Origin: Chloroflexota bacterium
GTDB lineage: Bacteria > Chloroflexota > Anaerolineae > UBA4142
Reading direction: 5' to 3'
Assembly: GCA_016208315.1 (NCBI GenBank)
Contig: JACQYF010000082.1
Span: 1-64,000, forward strand
DNA length: 64,000 bases
Part shown: one piece after another, positions 31,535 to 39,939 of the stretch
Numbering within the stretch: position 1 is the stretch's first letter
How the letters are laid out: every line of letters starts with the position of its first letter
Position numbers and translations under genes: made by a program
Notes under the pieces: generated by a model
Database searches by the model: none
What the model saw: only the letters and a program-made list of their open reading frames with translations
Told to the model about the DNA's origin: nothing

Positions 31535-31880
31535 CTGCCACACAGGCAACCAAACTACAATACTAGCAAAAAAGTCACATTCGCGAGAACCTCCTCTTCT
31601 GCCGGCAAGTCGTTCATTTTTGTGGCTGCTCGCGCTACCCACTTCCATTCGTTCGGGTTTCAGTTATAATGGGTTTGCTCGGCAATTTCGGATCGCTTTC
31701 GACAGTTGGTATACGGTGCAGACCTATTGGCGCGTGATCGGTGTAACCTATCACTGTTTCCGCGAATGGGACCGCGGTGGTTTTCTCTCGCTGTGCGGCC
31801 AGTACCAAGTCCAGCGGGCCGGCTCTCGGCGCGCGCCGCCGTCCTACCTGCGCTGCGCTAAATGCGACGATGTAGCGAAA
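31535..31880. other. Intergenic region, possible non-coding transcript
   Basis: No convincing gene is present. A perfect TATAAT (31665-31670) with a weak -35 (TTCCAT, 31643-31648) could start a transcript near 31677. The downstream 180 nt are GC-rich and could fold, but I recognise no RNA family. A short frame after the TATAAT looks random. Confidence 0.35.
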
Positions 31881-31985
31881 TCAGATCAGTCAACTAGTCA
31901 ATCAGTCAACCAGTCAATTTGGAAACGCTTTACCGGCTGACTAATTGACGAGTTGCCTGATTGACCCATTGACCCATTGACTGAA
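31881..31985. repeat. Octamer-period imperfect palindrome before panE
   Basis: Left units GTCAACTA, GTCAATCA, GTCAACCA, GTCAATTT (31890-31921) face right units TGACTAAT, TGACGAGT, TGCCTGAT, TGACCCAT, TGACCCAT, TGACTGAA (31938-31985). The loop is GGAAACGCTTTACCGGC. It ends about 20 nt before the panE start. Confidence 0.82.
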
Positions 31986-32007
31986 TTCGGGAGAAGAGAA
32001 GGTAACG

Positions 32008-32931
32008 ATGAACATTGCAGTGATGGCAGCCGGCGGTCTCGGCAGTTACTTTGGCGCGCTGCTCGCGCGCGGTGGACATGACGTAACTTTTATCGCGCGG
32101 GGCGCGCATCTCACGGCGATCCGCGCGAACGGGCTGAGCATCAAGAGTGCGCATGGCGATTTCGCGGTCAGCCAGGCGCAAGCCACCGACAATCCCGCCG
32201 AGGTCGGTCCGGTGGATTGGATTCTGTTCGCCGTAAAAACGTACGATACGCGCGCGGCCGCCGAAGCGATGCGCCCGATGGTCGGACCGGACACGAACGT
32301 GGTCACGTTTCAAAACGGCGTTGAGACGCACGAACAGGTCGGCGGGGTGATTGGGATGCAGCACATGCTCGTCGCGCCGACGCAGATCGTCTCGAACATT
32401 GTCGCGCCGGGCGTGATCGAGCAAAAAAGCCCCTTTCGAAGTGCAAACGTCGGCGAAGTCGTGAAAGCCGGTGTGACGCCGCGCGTCGAATGGTTCGTCG
32501 CCGAACTGAAAAAGCAGGGGATTGACGCGCACGCGGTACCGGATGGGTTGAAACCCTTGTGGCACAAATTCGTCTTTATCGCTTCGACCGCGGGACTAGC
32601 TTCGCTGGCACGCGCCGCGCCGTATGATCTGTTCCAATTGCCGCAAGCGCGCTGCGCGCTCCACCAAGCCATGGAAGAAGTTTACGCGGTCGGCAAAGCG
32701 CTCGACGTGCAGATGGACGCCGACATCGTCGAACGGCAATACCAATTCACGTTGAAACTCGGGCCGGGGGTCAAGCCCTCGATGCAACTGGATGTCGAGC
32801 AGGGCAAACGGCTAGAGATCGACGCGATGAGTGGCGCGGTCGTGCGGCTCGGCGCCGCAAAAGGCATCGCCACGCCGGTCCACCAGACGATTTACGTTGG
32901 ATTGAAAATAGTAGACAAAGGAGCATCATAG
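32008..32931 (+). CDS. panE: 2-dehydropantoate 2-reductase
   Basis: This ApbA/PanE-family oxidoreductase of 307 residues reduces ketopantoate to pantoate with NADPH in CoA synthesis. The Rossmann motif is AAGGLGSYFG at residues 7-16 (first Gly of the usual GxGxxG replaced by Ala). FAVKTYDT and FQNGVETHEQV follow, and the helical C-terminal domain has LWHKFVFIASTAGL with the likely catalytic Lys. AGAAGGTAACG precedes the ATG. The stop TAG shares a base with the GTG of the exchanger gene. Other ketoreductases share this fold, so the substrate is probable, not certain. Confidence 0.87.
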   Translation: MNIAVMAAGGLGSYFGALLARGGHDVTFIARGAHLTAIRANGLSIKSAHGDFAVSQAQATDNPAEVGPVDWILFAVKTYDTRAAAEAMRPMVGPDTNVVTFQNGVETHEQVGGVIGMQHMLVAPTQIVSNIVAPGVIEQKSPFRSANVGEVVKAGVTPRVEWFVAELKKQGIDAHAVPDGLKPLWHKFVFIASTAGLASLARAAPYDLFQLPQARCALHQAMEEVYAVGKALDVQMDADIVERQYQFTLKLGPGVKPSMQLDVEQGKRLEIDAMSGAVVRLGAAKGIATPVHQTIYVGLKIVDKGAS

Positions 32932-34136
32932 TGGGTTCATGGTTCGCACTCATCGTCGCATTTGGGTTGACGGTTCCAGGTCTATACTTGCGTTTGACGG
33001 GTACGCACACGTCGGCGCCGCTCCAGTCCGTCGCGTTTGGGCTTGCGGTGTTGGGCGCGGCGTTTTTGCTGTCGTGGGCGGCCGAGGTCGCGCAGTTGGA
33101 GATTTCGCAGGCGCTCGCGCTGGCCGTGCTCGCGCTCATCGCCGTGCTGCCTGAATACGCGGTGGACTTGTATTTCGCGTGGACCGCGGCGGCCAAGCCG
33201 GAATACGGCGCGTACGCCGCCGCGAACATGACCGGCGCGAACCGGTTGCTGATCGGCGTGGCTTGGCCCCTCATCATCTTGATCTTTTGGCTCCGCAAGC
33301 GCAAGGACGTATTGCCCCTTGAACCGGCGCATCGCGTCGAACTGTCGTTCCTCGGCGTCGCGACCCTGTATGCCTTTCTCATTCCCCTCAAAGGGTCGTT
33401 TTCATTGCTCGACAGCATCGTCCTGCTGCCGCTCTTTGGCTGGTACGTATGGCGCGTCGCGCGCACGCACGCCGACCACCCAGAACTTGTCGGCCCGGCG
33501 GAGTTGATCGGACGATTACCGCGCGCGGCGCGGCGGGTCGCAACCGTGGTCTTGTTTCTGTTCGCGGGCGCGGTCATCTTTATGGTGGCGGAACCGTTCG
33601 CCGAGTCGCTGGTCGAAACGGGCGCGGCGCTCGGCTTTGATCGCTTTTTGCTGATCCAGTGGCTGGCGCCGTTCGCGTCGGAAGCGCCCGAGTTCATTAT
33701 CGCCGCGCTGCTGGCGTGGCGCGGGCTGGCGACGGCCGGCTTCGGCGCGCTCATCTCGTCCAAGATCAACCAGTGGTCGCTGCTGGTGGGGATGATCCCG
33801 ATCGCGTACGGCTTGGCCAGCGGGAACATCCTCAAGCCGCTGGCGCTCGACGCGCACCAGGTTCAGGAGTTGTGGCTGACCGCTTCCCAATCGCTGTACG
33901 CGATGGGCATCATGCTAAACTTGTTGATTTCGATCCGCGGCGCGGCCACGCTCTTTGTGTTGTTCCTCATCCAGTTCATTTTTCCGGGCACCCACATCCC
34001 GATCTCGATTGTGTATCTGGCCCTTGCCGCCTATCTCATCGTTCGCGATCGTGGGCACATCTTGCTCCTGTTGCGCGATGGACTGTGGAAGCAGGAGCGC
34101 GAACCGTTGGTGGCGGTGTCCGAGGCCAGCAGGTGA
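32931..34136 (+). CDS. Sodium/calcium exchanger-type (CaCA) membrane antiporter
   Basis: This 401-residue integral membrane protein has about ten or eleven hydrophobic segments. Two alpha-repeat-like regions are visible: AVLPEYAVDLYFAWTAAAKP followed by NMTGANRLLIGVAWP (about residues 65-120), and WLAPFASEAPEFIIAALLAW followed by ALISSKINQWSLLVGMIPI (about 240-290). The acidic residues in PEYAVD and SEAPEF are the expected cation ligands. It should exchange Ca2+ or another cation for Na+ or H+. GTG 32931 overlaps the panE stop, with AAAGGAG upstream. Spacing of the two repeats fits the family, but the ion is unproven. Confidence 0.82.
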   Translation: MGSWFALIVAFGLTVPGLYLRLTGTHTSAPLQSVAFGLAVLGAAFLLSWAAEVAQLEISQALALAVLALIAVLPEYAVDLYFAWTAAAKPEYGAYAAANMTGANRLLIGVAWPLIILIFWLRKRKDVLPLEPAHRVELSFLGVATLYAFLIPLKGSFSLLDSIVLLPLFGWYVWRVARTHADHPELVGPAELIGRLPRAARRVATVVLFLFAGAVIFMVAEPFAESLVETGAALGFDRFLLIQWLAPFASEAPEFIIAALLAWRGLATAGFGALISSKINQWSLLVGMIPIAYGLASGNILKPLALDAHQVQELWLTASQSLYAMGIMLNLLISIRGAATLFVLFLIQFIFPGTHIPISIVYLALAAYLIVRDRGHILLLLRDGLWKQEREPLVAVSEASR

Positions 34137-34145
34137 CATCCGGCT

Positions 34146-34439
34146 ATGCGCGTCACCGTCAAGCTCTACGGCAATCTAAAAAAATATCTGCCCGCGAAAA
34201 AAGAACTCGCGCAGATGGAAATACGGGAAGGAACGACGATTGCCGCGCTGCTCGCGCAACTGAACGTCCCGGACGGCGAGGTCTGGATGAGCGCGATTAA
34301 CGATGCCGTGGTAGATGCGGCGACCGTGCTACACGACGGCGACTTGCTTGAGGTGTTTGAGCCGGTGGGCGGGGGAGGGGGAGAGGGGGAGAGCGGGAGA
34401 GGGGGCGCTGTGTCCCCCCTTCTCCCACTCTCCCCCTAG
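34146..34439 (+). CDS. MoaD/ThiS-like ubiquitin-fold sulfur carrier with repeat-derived C-terminal extension
   Basis: This beta-grasp protein has the MoaD pattern MRVTVKLYGNLKKYLP and ends its fold at DGDLLEVFEPVGG, exactly where carriers of this family finish in a Gly-Gly that is adenylated and thiocarboxylated. Here translation continues for about 20 more residues (GGEGESGRGGAVSPLLPLSP) encoded by a palindrome, up to TAG at 34437-34439. The diglycine is therefore not C-terminal. Either a protease trims the tail, or the carrier is inactive or used differently. It follows the exchanger gene after 9 nt. The tail overlaps a convergent gene. Confidence 0.8.
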   Translation: MRVTVKLYGNLKKYLPAKKELAQMEIREGTTIAALLAQLNVPDGEVWMSAINDAVVDAATVLHDGDLLEVFEPVGGGGGEGESGRGGAVSPLLPLSP

Positions 34440-35030
34440 ATCGAACACGCGGCCCAGCGACGCCGAGCCATTGAGTAATGGCTCGATCGCGGTGATCCAA
34501 CGGCGCTGCACGAATGCCAAGCCGTGGCCGGTGCTCAGCGGGATGGACGATTCGACTCCAAAGGTGGTCACCTCGGTGAGCGTGACAAAATCTACGGCCA
34601 ACGCGTTGAGGGTCTGCGTCCAATCTCCGGCGCATGCGACCGCGAGATTGCCGGCCAAGGCGAGCGGCGGCACGTACAGCAAGACGCGGTGCGGCGCCGA
34701 TGTGCCGGGCGCGTTTGGGAGTTTCTTCACGGGCGACGCAATCCGCAGAATGGCGGCCATGATCATCCGCTTGTTCACCACCGCGCTCTCGAACGTCGCC
34801 AGTTCACGCGGTTGCTGATTCTCCCACTTGGACAGCGTGACGTGCTGGAGCGTCAAAAAGTCGCTTGTGGCGTCGTTGAAAAAATCCGCCAGCGACTGCG
34901 CCGGTACCGCCAGATCGCCATACCAGCGAAAGCCAGGAGTAAAAATCTCAAAGCAGTGTGTTTCGGTCGAACGCACAGCCAATTGAACTTGATCGGCGGG
35001 CGCCGTATCAAACGGGTGCGAACAAAGCAT
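34329..35030 (-). CDS. Hypothetical protein with two copies of a small beta domain
   Basis: This 233-residue protein matches no family I can name with certainty; a DUF6812-like domain is a guess. It is an internal duplication: HCFEIFTPGFRWYGDLAVPA then SLADFFNDATSDFLTLQHVT (about residues 25-70) matches RVLLYVPPLALAGNLAVACA then WTQTLNALAVDFVTLTEVTT (about 115-160). The last 40 residues (SAPSPALPLSPSP and beyond) are encoded by the palindrome and by the antisense of the MoaD-like gene. AGAGGAG lies 12 nt before the ATG. The start overlaps the end of the GGDEF/HD-GYP gene by 23 nt, suggesting a link with c-di-GMP turnover. Confidence 0.7.
   Translation of the reverse strand: MLCSHPFDTAPADQVQLAVRSTETHCFEIFTPGFRWYGDLAVPAQSLADFFNDATSDFLTLQHVTLSKWENQQPRELATFESAVVNKRMIMAAILRIASPVKKLPNAPGTSAPHRVLLYVPPLALAGNLAVACAGDWTQTLNALAVDFVTLTEVTTFGVESSIPLSTGHGLAFVQRRWITAIEPLLNGSASLGRVFDLGGEWEKGGHSAPSPALPLSPSPAHRLKHLKQVAVV
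34385..34436. repeat. G-rich palindrome at the MoaD-like/convergent gene ends
   Basis: A 21-nt arm of GGGGGAGA units (34385-34405) pairs with 34415-34436 with two mismatches and one bulge. Together with the G-rich lead-in from 34368 it encodes the C-terminal extension of the MoaD-like protein on the plus strand and part of the tail of the convergent protein on the minus strand. Confidence 0.85.
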
Positions 35031-37752
35031 TGTATCGGATCACTCCTCTTTCGCCATTCTGGCGCGCAACGCCCCGGGCCGAGTTGACGACCAGGCCCGA
35101 ACCCTCCCGGCGCAAAATCCGCACGCATACCCCCGCGATATGCGGATCGAACTGTTTCCCCGCGCACCGGTGGATCTCGGCGATGATTTCGTCCAGTCCC
35201 AGAGCGCGATGGTAAGGGCGGTCCGAGGCCATGGACTCGACCGCGTCACACACGGCTAGGATTCGCGCTTCCAACGGAATCTCTTCGCCCGCCAGACCGT
35301 CGGGATAGCCCTTGCCATTCCAATACTCGTGATGGCCGCGGATAAAGGGCGCGAGCTGCCGGAGCAACGCGCTGGTCTGCAAGAAATCCGAGCCGATGGT
35401 CGTATGGGCCTTGACCTTTTCATACTCCAGGCCGGTCAATTTGGCTGGCTTGTGCAAAATCTCTTCCGAGATGCCGATCTTGCCAATGTCGTGCAGCAGT
35501 CCGGCCTGGTGGATTTGCGTAATGCGTTCCGGCGGCAATCCGATTTCTTTGGCGACGCTCGTGGCGTACTTGGCGACCTGGATCGCGTGTCCCAACACAT
35601 AGGGATCGCGGGCGTCAATGATTTTAGAGAGAGTCAGGAACAATTCGTCATTCATCTGGTGAATGGTTTTGTTGGCGTCGAGAATATGGCGATTGGCGAT
35701 TTCGAGTTCCTGGTTCATCCGGCGGAGTTCGCCGATGCTTTGCGCCGTGTGATCGGTGTATTGCTTTTGCGCGTAAGACAGCATAAAGGCCGACGTGAGA
35801 ACCACGACGATGCCCGGCAGGTCGAGACTCATATACGCGACCGCGATAAATAGACCCAAGAGACTCAGGACGACGTAATGCGGCGCGAGCCACTGGTATC
35901 GTTTGCGCCAGCCCGGAATCAGCCGGATACCTTCGGCCGAACTAATGCCCGCGGCGATCAAGCCCGTCTCGATCAGATAAAACGCCAGGCCCGCCGCCGT
36001 GACCAACCCGGTCAGCCAAAGGAATTCTAACGGTTGAAACGAGTTGGGGATGCGACCGACCACGAGCACGGGCGCACTCCCCGCGAGCACGTGGGTGGCC
36101 CAGTTGTACCCCGTTCGATAGGCCAACGGGCGACGCTGGAGATAATGCACCAATGCGATCAGCGCGCTCACCGCGGCGACGGCGGGAATGCCGGCGAGCA
36201 GCGCAGCCGCGAAATTGATCGCCATCGAAACCGAAACCGAACTCTCGCCGTAGAGATTCTTCACTTGGGGTAATTGCGCGACGAGGGCCAACCCGAGGAG
36301 CACGCCAATCGTCACGATCTCCGGCAGCGGGCCGCGCGCGAGGCCCACCATCGTCACCAGACTGCCCGCGGCGATCACGAGGGCCACGAGCGCGGCGAAA
36401 TAGACTGGGTTTCGCTTGGGCGCGGCCGGGGATGGCTTGACGCGTTCGGGCTTGGGCGGCTCGCCGCCGGGAAGCGGAATCTCGGGCCGCGGGGTGAACT
36501 CGGGAATGGAAGGCGCGGTGAGCCGGTCGTCCTGTGGCATGAATTCAAGTTTGGCCGAATGCGGAATATCGCGGGCGCACGCGACGCGGTTGCGTCCCTG
36601 GAGTTTGGCCTGGTACACCGCGATATCGGCCTGGTGGATCAGATCGGTCGGCGTGACGCCATCTTGCGGATAGCACGCCACTCCAAAACTCATCGTGACG
36701 TGAATGGGCGTCGAGCTGGGCGCCGCAGGAAATTCGGTATTCTCGACCGTTGCCCGAATGCGCTCGGCGATTTTGCGCGCTTCCTCCAACTCCGTTTCCG
36801 GCAGCGCGATCGTAAACTCTTCGCCGCCAAAGCGGCCGGCCGTGTCATACTCGCGCAGTGACGAGTGGATGATCTTGCCCACGCCGGCCAACACCGCGTC
36901 GCCCGCCAGGTGCCCGTAGGTATTGTTGACGTTCCGCAAGAGGTCGAGGTCGGCCATGATGAGCGCGAGGGGCCGGCTGAAACGTTGGGCGCGCTGCATT
37001 TCCGCGCCGAACAACTGCCCAAAGTGCCGCGCATTCCAGAGACCGGTTTTGGAATCGGTCGAGGCCTCCATCTTGAGCTGCGGGACCTTGAGCGCCTGAT
37101 AGATCAACAGGATCGGCGCGAGCGCGGGCAAAATGAGCAATGGGTGGACCGCCCAAAGGACCGCAACCGTCACGCCCATCAAAAGCAGAATCCAGTCCGT
37201 CAAGAGGTTCTCAACATTCAGAATGCCCGAGTCGTGCAGTGAAACGCGGCGCGCGGTGAGCACGGCAATGCCGACTAGCGTATGATTGAGCAGCAAGTAA
37301 ATGACCGAAGCCCCCACCGCGGCGATCAGCGGCCGCGGCGAAACGATCAATGTCACGTTTCCGGCGACCGCGACAAACGCCCACTGCGCGAGCGCGGCGG
37401 CCAGGATATGCGTCGCGATGTTAAAGGGCTGGAGATACCAGTTGCGAAGCCGGGCGCTCTTGGCCCAGCGCTCTTTACCCCACTCGACCAGGTGCGGGAT
37501 GGCGACCAGGAGCACCACCAGAAGCGGCGACAGCACCAACACGCCCGCGAAAATGAGGACCGGCGTAAAATGATAGGATTGGTGACCCGGCGCGCGCGCG
37601 GCGTACAATTGGGCGAGCGTCGCCAGGATGACCAAGCAGCCAAAGGTCAGCAGGTCCGCTTGGCTCAGCGAGAAACTCAAAAGAGCGTATGTGCTGACGG
37701 CAATGCCGGTTAGCCAAACGCAGACGATATAAAGCCATGCTCTCCGCGACAT
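35008..37752 (-). CDS. Bifunctional GGDEF and HD-GYP membrane protein
   Basis: This 914-residue protein could both make and degrade c-di-GMP. A membrane block (about residues 5-220) is followed by a GGDEF domain with GRFGGEEFTIALPE and an RxxD inhibitory site (REYD). A Pro-rich linker follows, then a second membrane block (about 445-680), a coiled linker and a C-terminal HD-GYP domain (LLHDIGKIGI, then HHEYWNGKGYPDGL, where Asn replaces the usual Asp). Having two separate membrane regions around the GGDEF domain is unusual and suggests a fusion of two receptors. ATG 37752 follows GGGGG. It lies downstream of the riboswitch-led subtilase genes. Confidence 0.9.
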   Translation of the reverse strand: MSRRAWLYIVCVWLTGIAVSTYALLSFSLSQADLLTFGCLVILATLAQLYAARAPGHQSYHFTPVLIFAGVLVLSPLLVVLLVAIPHLVEWGKERWAKSARLRNWYLQPFNIATHILAAALAQWAFVAVAGNVTLIVSPRPLIAAVGASVIYLLLNHTLVGIAVLTARRVSLHDSGILNVENLLTDWILLLMGVTVAVLWAVHPLLILPALAPILLIYQALKVPQLKMEASTDSKTGLWNARHFGQLFGAEMQRAQRFSRPLALIMADLDLLRNVNNTYGHLAGDAVLAGVGKIIHSSLREYDTAGRFGGEEFTIALPETELEEARKIAERIRATVENTEFPAAPSSTPIHVTMSFGVACYPQDGVTPTDLIHQADIAVYQAKLQGRNRVACARDIPHSAKLEFMPQDDRLTAPSIPEFTPRPEIPLPGGEPPKPERVKPSPAAPKRNPVYFAALVALVIAAGSLVTMVGLARGPLPEIVTIGVLLGLALVAQLPQVKNLYGESSVSVSMAINFAAALLAGIPAVAAVSALIALVHYLQRRPLAYRTGYNWATHVLAGSAPVLVVGRIPNSFQPLEFLWLTGLVTAAGLAFYLIETGLIAAGISSAEGIRLIPGWRKRYQWLAPHYVVLSLLGLFIAVAYMSLDLPGIVVVLTSAFMLSYAQKQYTDHTAQSIGELRRMNQELEIANRHILDANKTIHQMNDELFLTLSKIIDARDPYVLGHAIQVAKYATSVAKEIGLPPERITQIHQAGLLHDIGKIGISEEILHKPAKLTGLEYEKVKAHTTIGSDFLQTSALLRQLAPFIRGHHEYWNGKGYPDGLAGEEIPLEARILAVCDAVESMASDRPYHRALGLDEIIAEIHRCAGKQFDPHIAGVCVRILRREGSGLVVNSARGVARQNGERGVIRYNALFAPV

Positions 37753-37778
37753 TTCAATCCCCCCGTCTGATATAGAAC

Positions 37779-37804
37779 GGGGCAAGGACGTTCATCCCTG
37801 CCCC
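37779..37804 (-). terminator. Possible terminator after the second subtilase gene
   Basis: On the minus strand GGGGCA-GG and CC-TTGCCCC form a stem (37804-37799 with 37784-37779 plus inner pairs), followed by GTTCTATATC. The T-run is weak, so partial read-through into the GGDEF/HD-GYP gene is likely. Confidence 0.4.
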
Positions 37805-37838
37805 AGTAGTTGCTAACGCGCTCGGCAGGATGACCGGG

Positions 37839-39902
37839 TTACGGTCCCCAGTAATCGCTGTCCCAATTCACCGAATCCCAATTCACCGAGTCCCAATTCA
37901 CCGAATCCCAGTTGACTGAGTCCCAGTTGACCGAGTCCCAATTGACGCTCTTCCACAAGACCGGCGCATCGCCGGTCCACAACAAGCGACTGGCGGCCAG
38001 GCCGGTGTTCGAGCTTTGGGTTGTCGTTCCGCGAATCGCCGCATAGATATCGAGATAACCAAAGCCCGCCTTCATCGAGCTGTAATTCTTCCAAGCGCGG
38101 TTCGCGGTGAGCATCAAGCGATATTTGACCTGGTCGGGCGTAAGGGTCGGTTCGTCTTGCAGCAACAACGCCGCGGCGCCGCTGACCATCGGCGCGGACA
38201 TGGATGTGCCGGACATCCGAAAGTACGATGTGCCCACTTTGTTCGCGCCGTGCAGCCGGCCGATGGTTGTCTTGTCGGCGTTCGTCAGTAGCGACACAAT
38301 GTTGGTCCCCGGCGCGACCAGCTCGGGCTTGACGCCGCCGGTCTCGGTGGCGCCGTACGCGGAGAACGCGGCAATTGTGTCGTCGGCAAGTTTCGCCGTG
38401 CCTTTGTCGTCCGTTGCGCCCACGCTGATGACGAATGGATCATTCGCCGGTGGATAGAGAATCGGCTTGCCGTTCACCGTCGCCGGATTGTTGCCGACCG
38501 AAGCCACGACGACAATGCCATTGAACCACAGGATTTCGGCCGCGGCGTCGAGCGGACTGGTGTGGTAGGACTGCGCCATCCGCGAGTTCAGGGAAAGATT
38601 TACCACACGCGTGTTGTATTTGTCCTTGGTCTGGAGCACATATTGCAAGCCGGCCACCACGTCCGATTCGGTGGAAACGCCGAGGTCGTTGCTGACGCGA
38701 ATATTGAGAATGTTGGCCTTGGGCGCGATCCCGATGTACATGCCGTTCGATTGAGTGCCGTCGCCCGCGATGACGGTCGCCACAAAGGTGCCGTGCCCGT
38801 ACACGTCCGCGGCGCTGTGATAACCATCGTTAAAGTTCACGCTGGCGATCAGCCGTTGGTCGAGGTCACGATTCTTATAAACGCCGCTGTCCACCACCGC
38901 AATCGTCACGCCTTGCCCTTGAAGGTAAGCGGGAGCATCGTTCCAGACCGACGGCGCGCGCACCGCCGAGGGATAAACGGTCTTGAGTTTGCTGCTGTCT
39001 ATGAATCCTTTGGGCGGCGACGCTAACGCGGGATCGGCATAAGTGCCGACGCCGCCGGGAACGCTCGTCACCCGCAAGCCGATCGCGTCGTAATAGACCT
39101 TTTCCCAACTTTGGAACCGGGTTTGATCGAGCGCGATTTCGAGCCTGTTCTCAAAGTCGGCCCACTGCCAGGTATGGTTGTTGGTGATGTCCACGTACAT
39201 CGGGCCAGCATTCAATTTGCCGACAAAGTAGTCGAACGCGTTGGATTGGACGTTATACTGCTGCAGTTTTTTCCCGCCCAGATACACGCTCAAGGTCAGG
39301 TTGTCTTTGAGCATGGCCGGAACGTACACTTGAAGAATCGCTTCGACCTTGGTGATCGCGTATCCCGGCGTGGTCTCCATTTGAAAGCCGGTAAACGACG
39401 CGACGCCAAGCCCGCCGGAGCCATAGACTTGGTTGGGGCCCAAGCCCGAGTCTATGATCGCCGCGCTGTCAAACGTATTGGGATAGCTAGGGCCGATGGC
39501 CGTCGCCCAGGCCAGCGAGGTATTGCCGAGCGCCGTGGATTCCACGGGCGCATCCAGCGAAATCCACCGTACGCCCTGCGCGCGGGCGAGCTGCGGAATC
39601 GTCTGCGCGGGCAAGTCCGCGGCAAAGGCGTTGATGATGCTCAAATCGTTGACGACTACACCGCCCAATTGCGCGACCAATTCCTCGACGCTGCGGCCCT
39701 GCGTCTGTTTCTGCACGATCACGCGGACGTGGGTATCGGGTTGGTCAGCCGCGATTTGCAGGAGCACGGCTTGCGCGCGCGCGGGCGCGCTGGGCAGCGG
39801 CGACGAGAATCCCGCGAGCACAAGCAGCGCGCCCAGCAGGAGGACGATACGGACGGGCTGGTCCCAACAATTCGGTCGCCGATGTGAACGGTTTGTTTGC
39901 AT
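37839..39902 (-). CDS. Secreted S8 (subtilisin-like) peptidase with VNWDS C-terminal repeats
   Basis: This 687-residue exported protease has an N-terminal signal or anchor segment (about residues 18-45, ending ARAQA). A propeptide-like region and an inserted domain follow (about 145-290, with GFQMETTPGYAITKVEAIL). The catalytic triad is Asp338 (VVDSGVY), His370 (YGHGTFVA) and Ser567 (SGTSMSAP). The C-terminus is six perfect VNWDS pentapeptides followed by DYWGP, encoded by 15-nt repeats. AAGGAG precedes the ATG. It lies 37 nt downstream of another subtilase gene in the same operon, under the riboswitch at 41375-41462. The repeats may be a surface-binding or sorting tail. Confidence 0.92.
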   Translation of the reverse strand: MQTNRSHRRPNCWDQPVRIVLLLGALLVLAGFSSPLPSAPARAQAVLLQIAADQPDTHVRVIVQKQTQGRSVEELVAQLGGVVVNDLSIINAFAADLPAQTIPQLARAQGVRWISLDAPVESTALGNTSLAWATAIGPSYPNTFDSAAIIDSGLGPNQVYGSGGLGVASFTGFQMETTPGYAITKVEAILQVYVPAMLKDNLTLSVYLGGKKLQQYNVQSNAFDYFVGKLNAGPMYVDITNNHTWQWADFENRLEIALDQTRFQSWEKVYYDAIGLRVTSVPGGVGTYADPALASPPKGFIDSSKLKTVYPSAVRAPSVWNDAPAYLQGQGVTIAVVDSGVYKNRDLDQRLIASVNFNDGYHSAADVYGHGTFVATVIAGDGTQSNGMYIGIAPKANILNIRVSNDLGVSTESDVVAGLQYVLQTKDKYNTRVVNLSLNSRMAQSYHTSPLDAAAEILWFNGIVVVASVGNNPATVNGKPILYPPANDPFVISVGATDDKGTAKLADDTIAAFSAYGATETGGVKPELVAPGTNIVSLLTNADKTTIGRLHGANKVGTSYFRMSGTSMSAPMVSGAAALLLQDEPTLTPDQVKYRLMLTANRAWKNYSSMKAGFGYLDIYAAIRGTTTQSSNTGLAASRLLWTGDAPVLWKSVNWDSVNWDSVNWDSVNWDSVNWDSVNWDSDYWGP
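37861..37950 (-). repeat. Six 15-nt coding repeats (VNWDS)
   Basis: Six units, on the plus strand TCCCAATTCACCGAA and variants, run without gaps. Synonymous differences between the units (GTG AAT against GTC AAC) with identical residues indicate selection on the peptide. Confidence 0.92.
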
Positions 39903-39939
39903 GATGGTCTCCTTCTTCGCCGGCTAATGCTCCGTCGAA

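Noticed and set aside
31620-31940. Open frame of 106 codons after the ArsC-like gene
   Set aside because: No ribosome binding site, unusual composition and passage through the octamer repeat; no similarity recognised.
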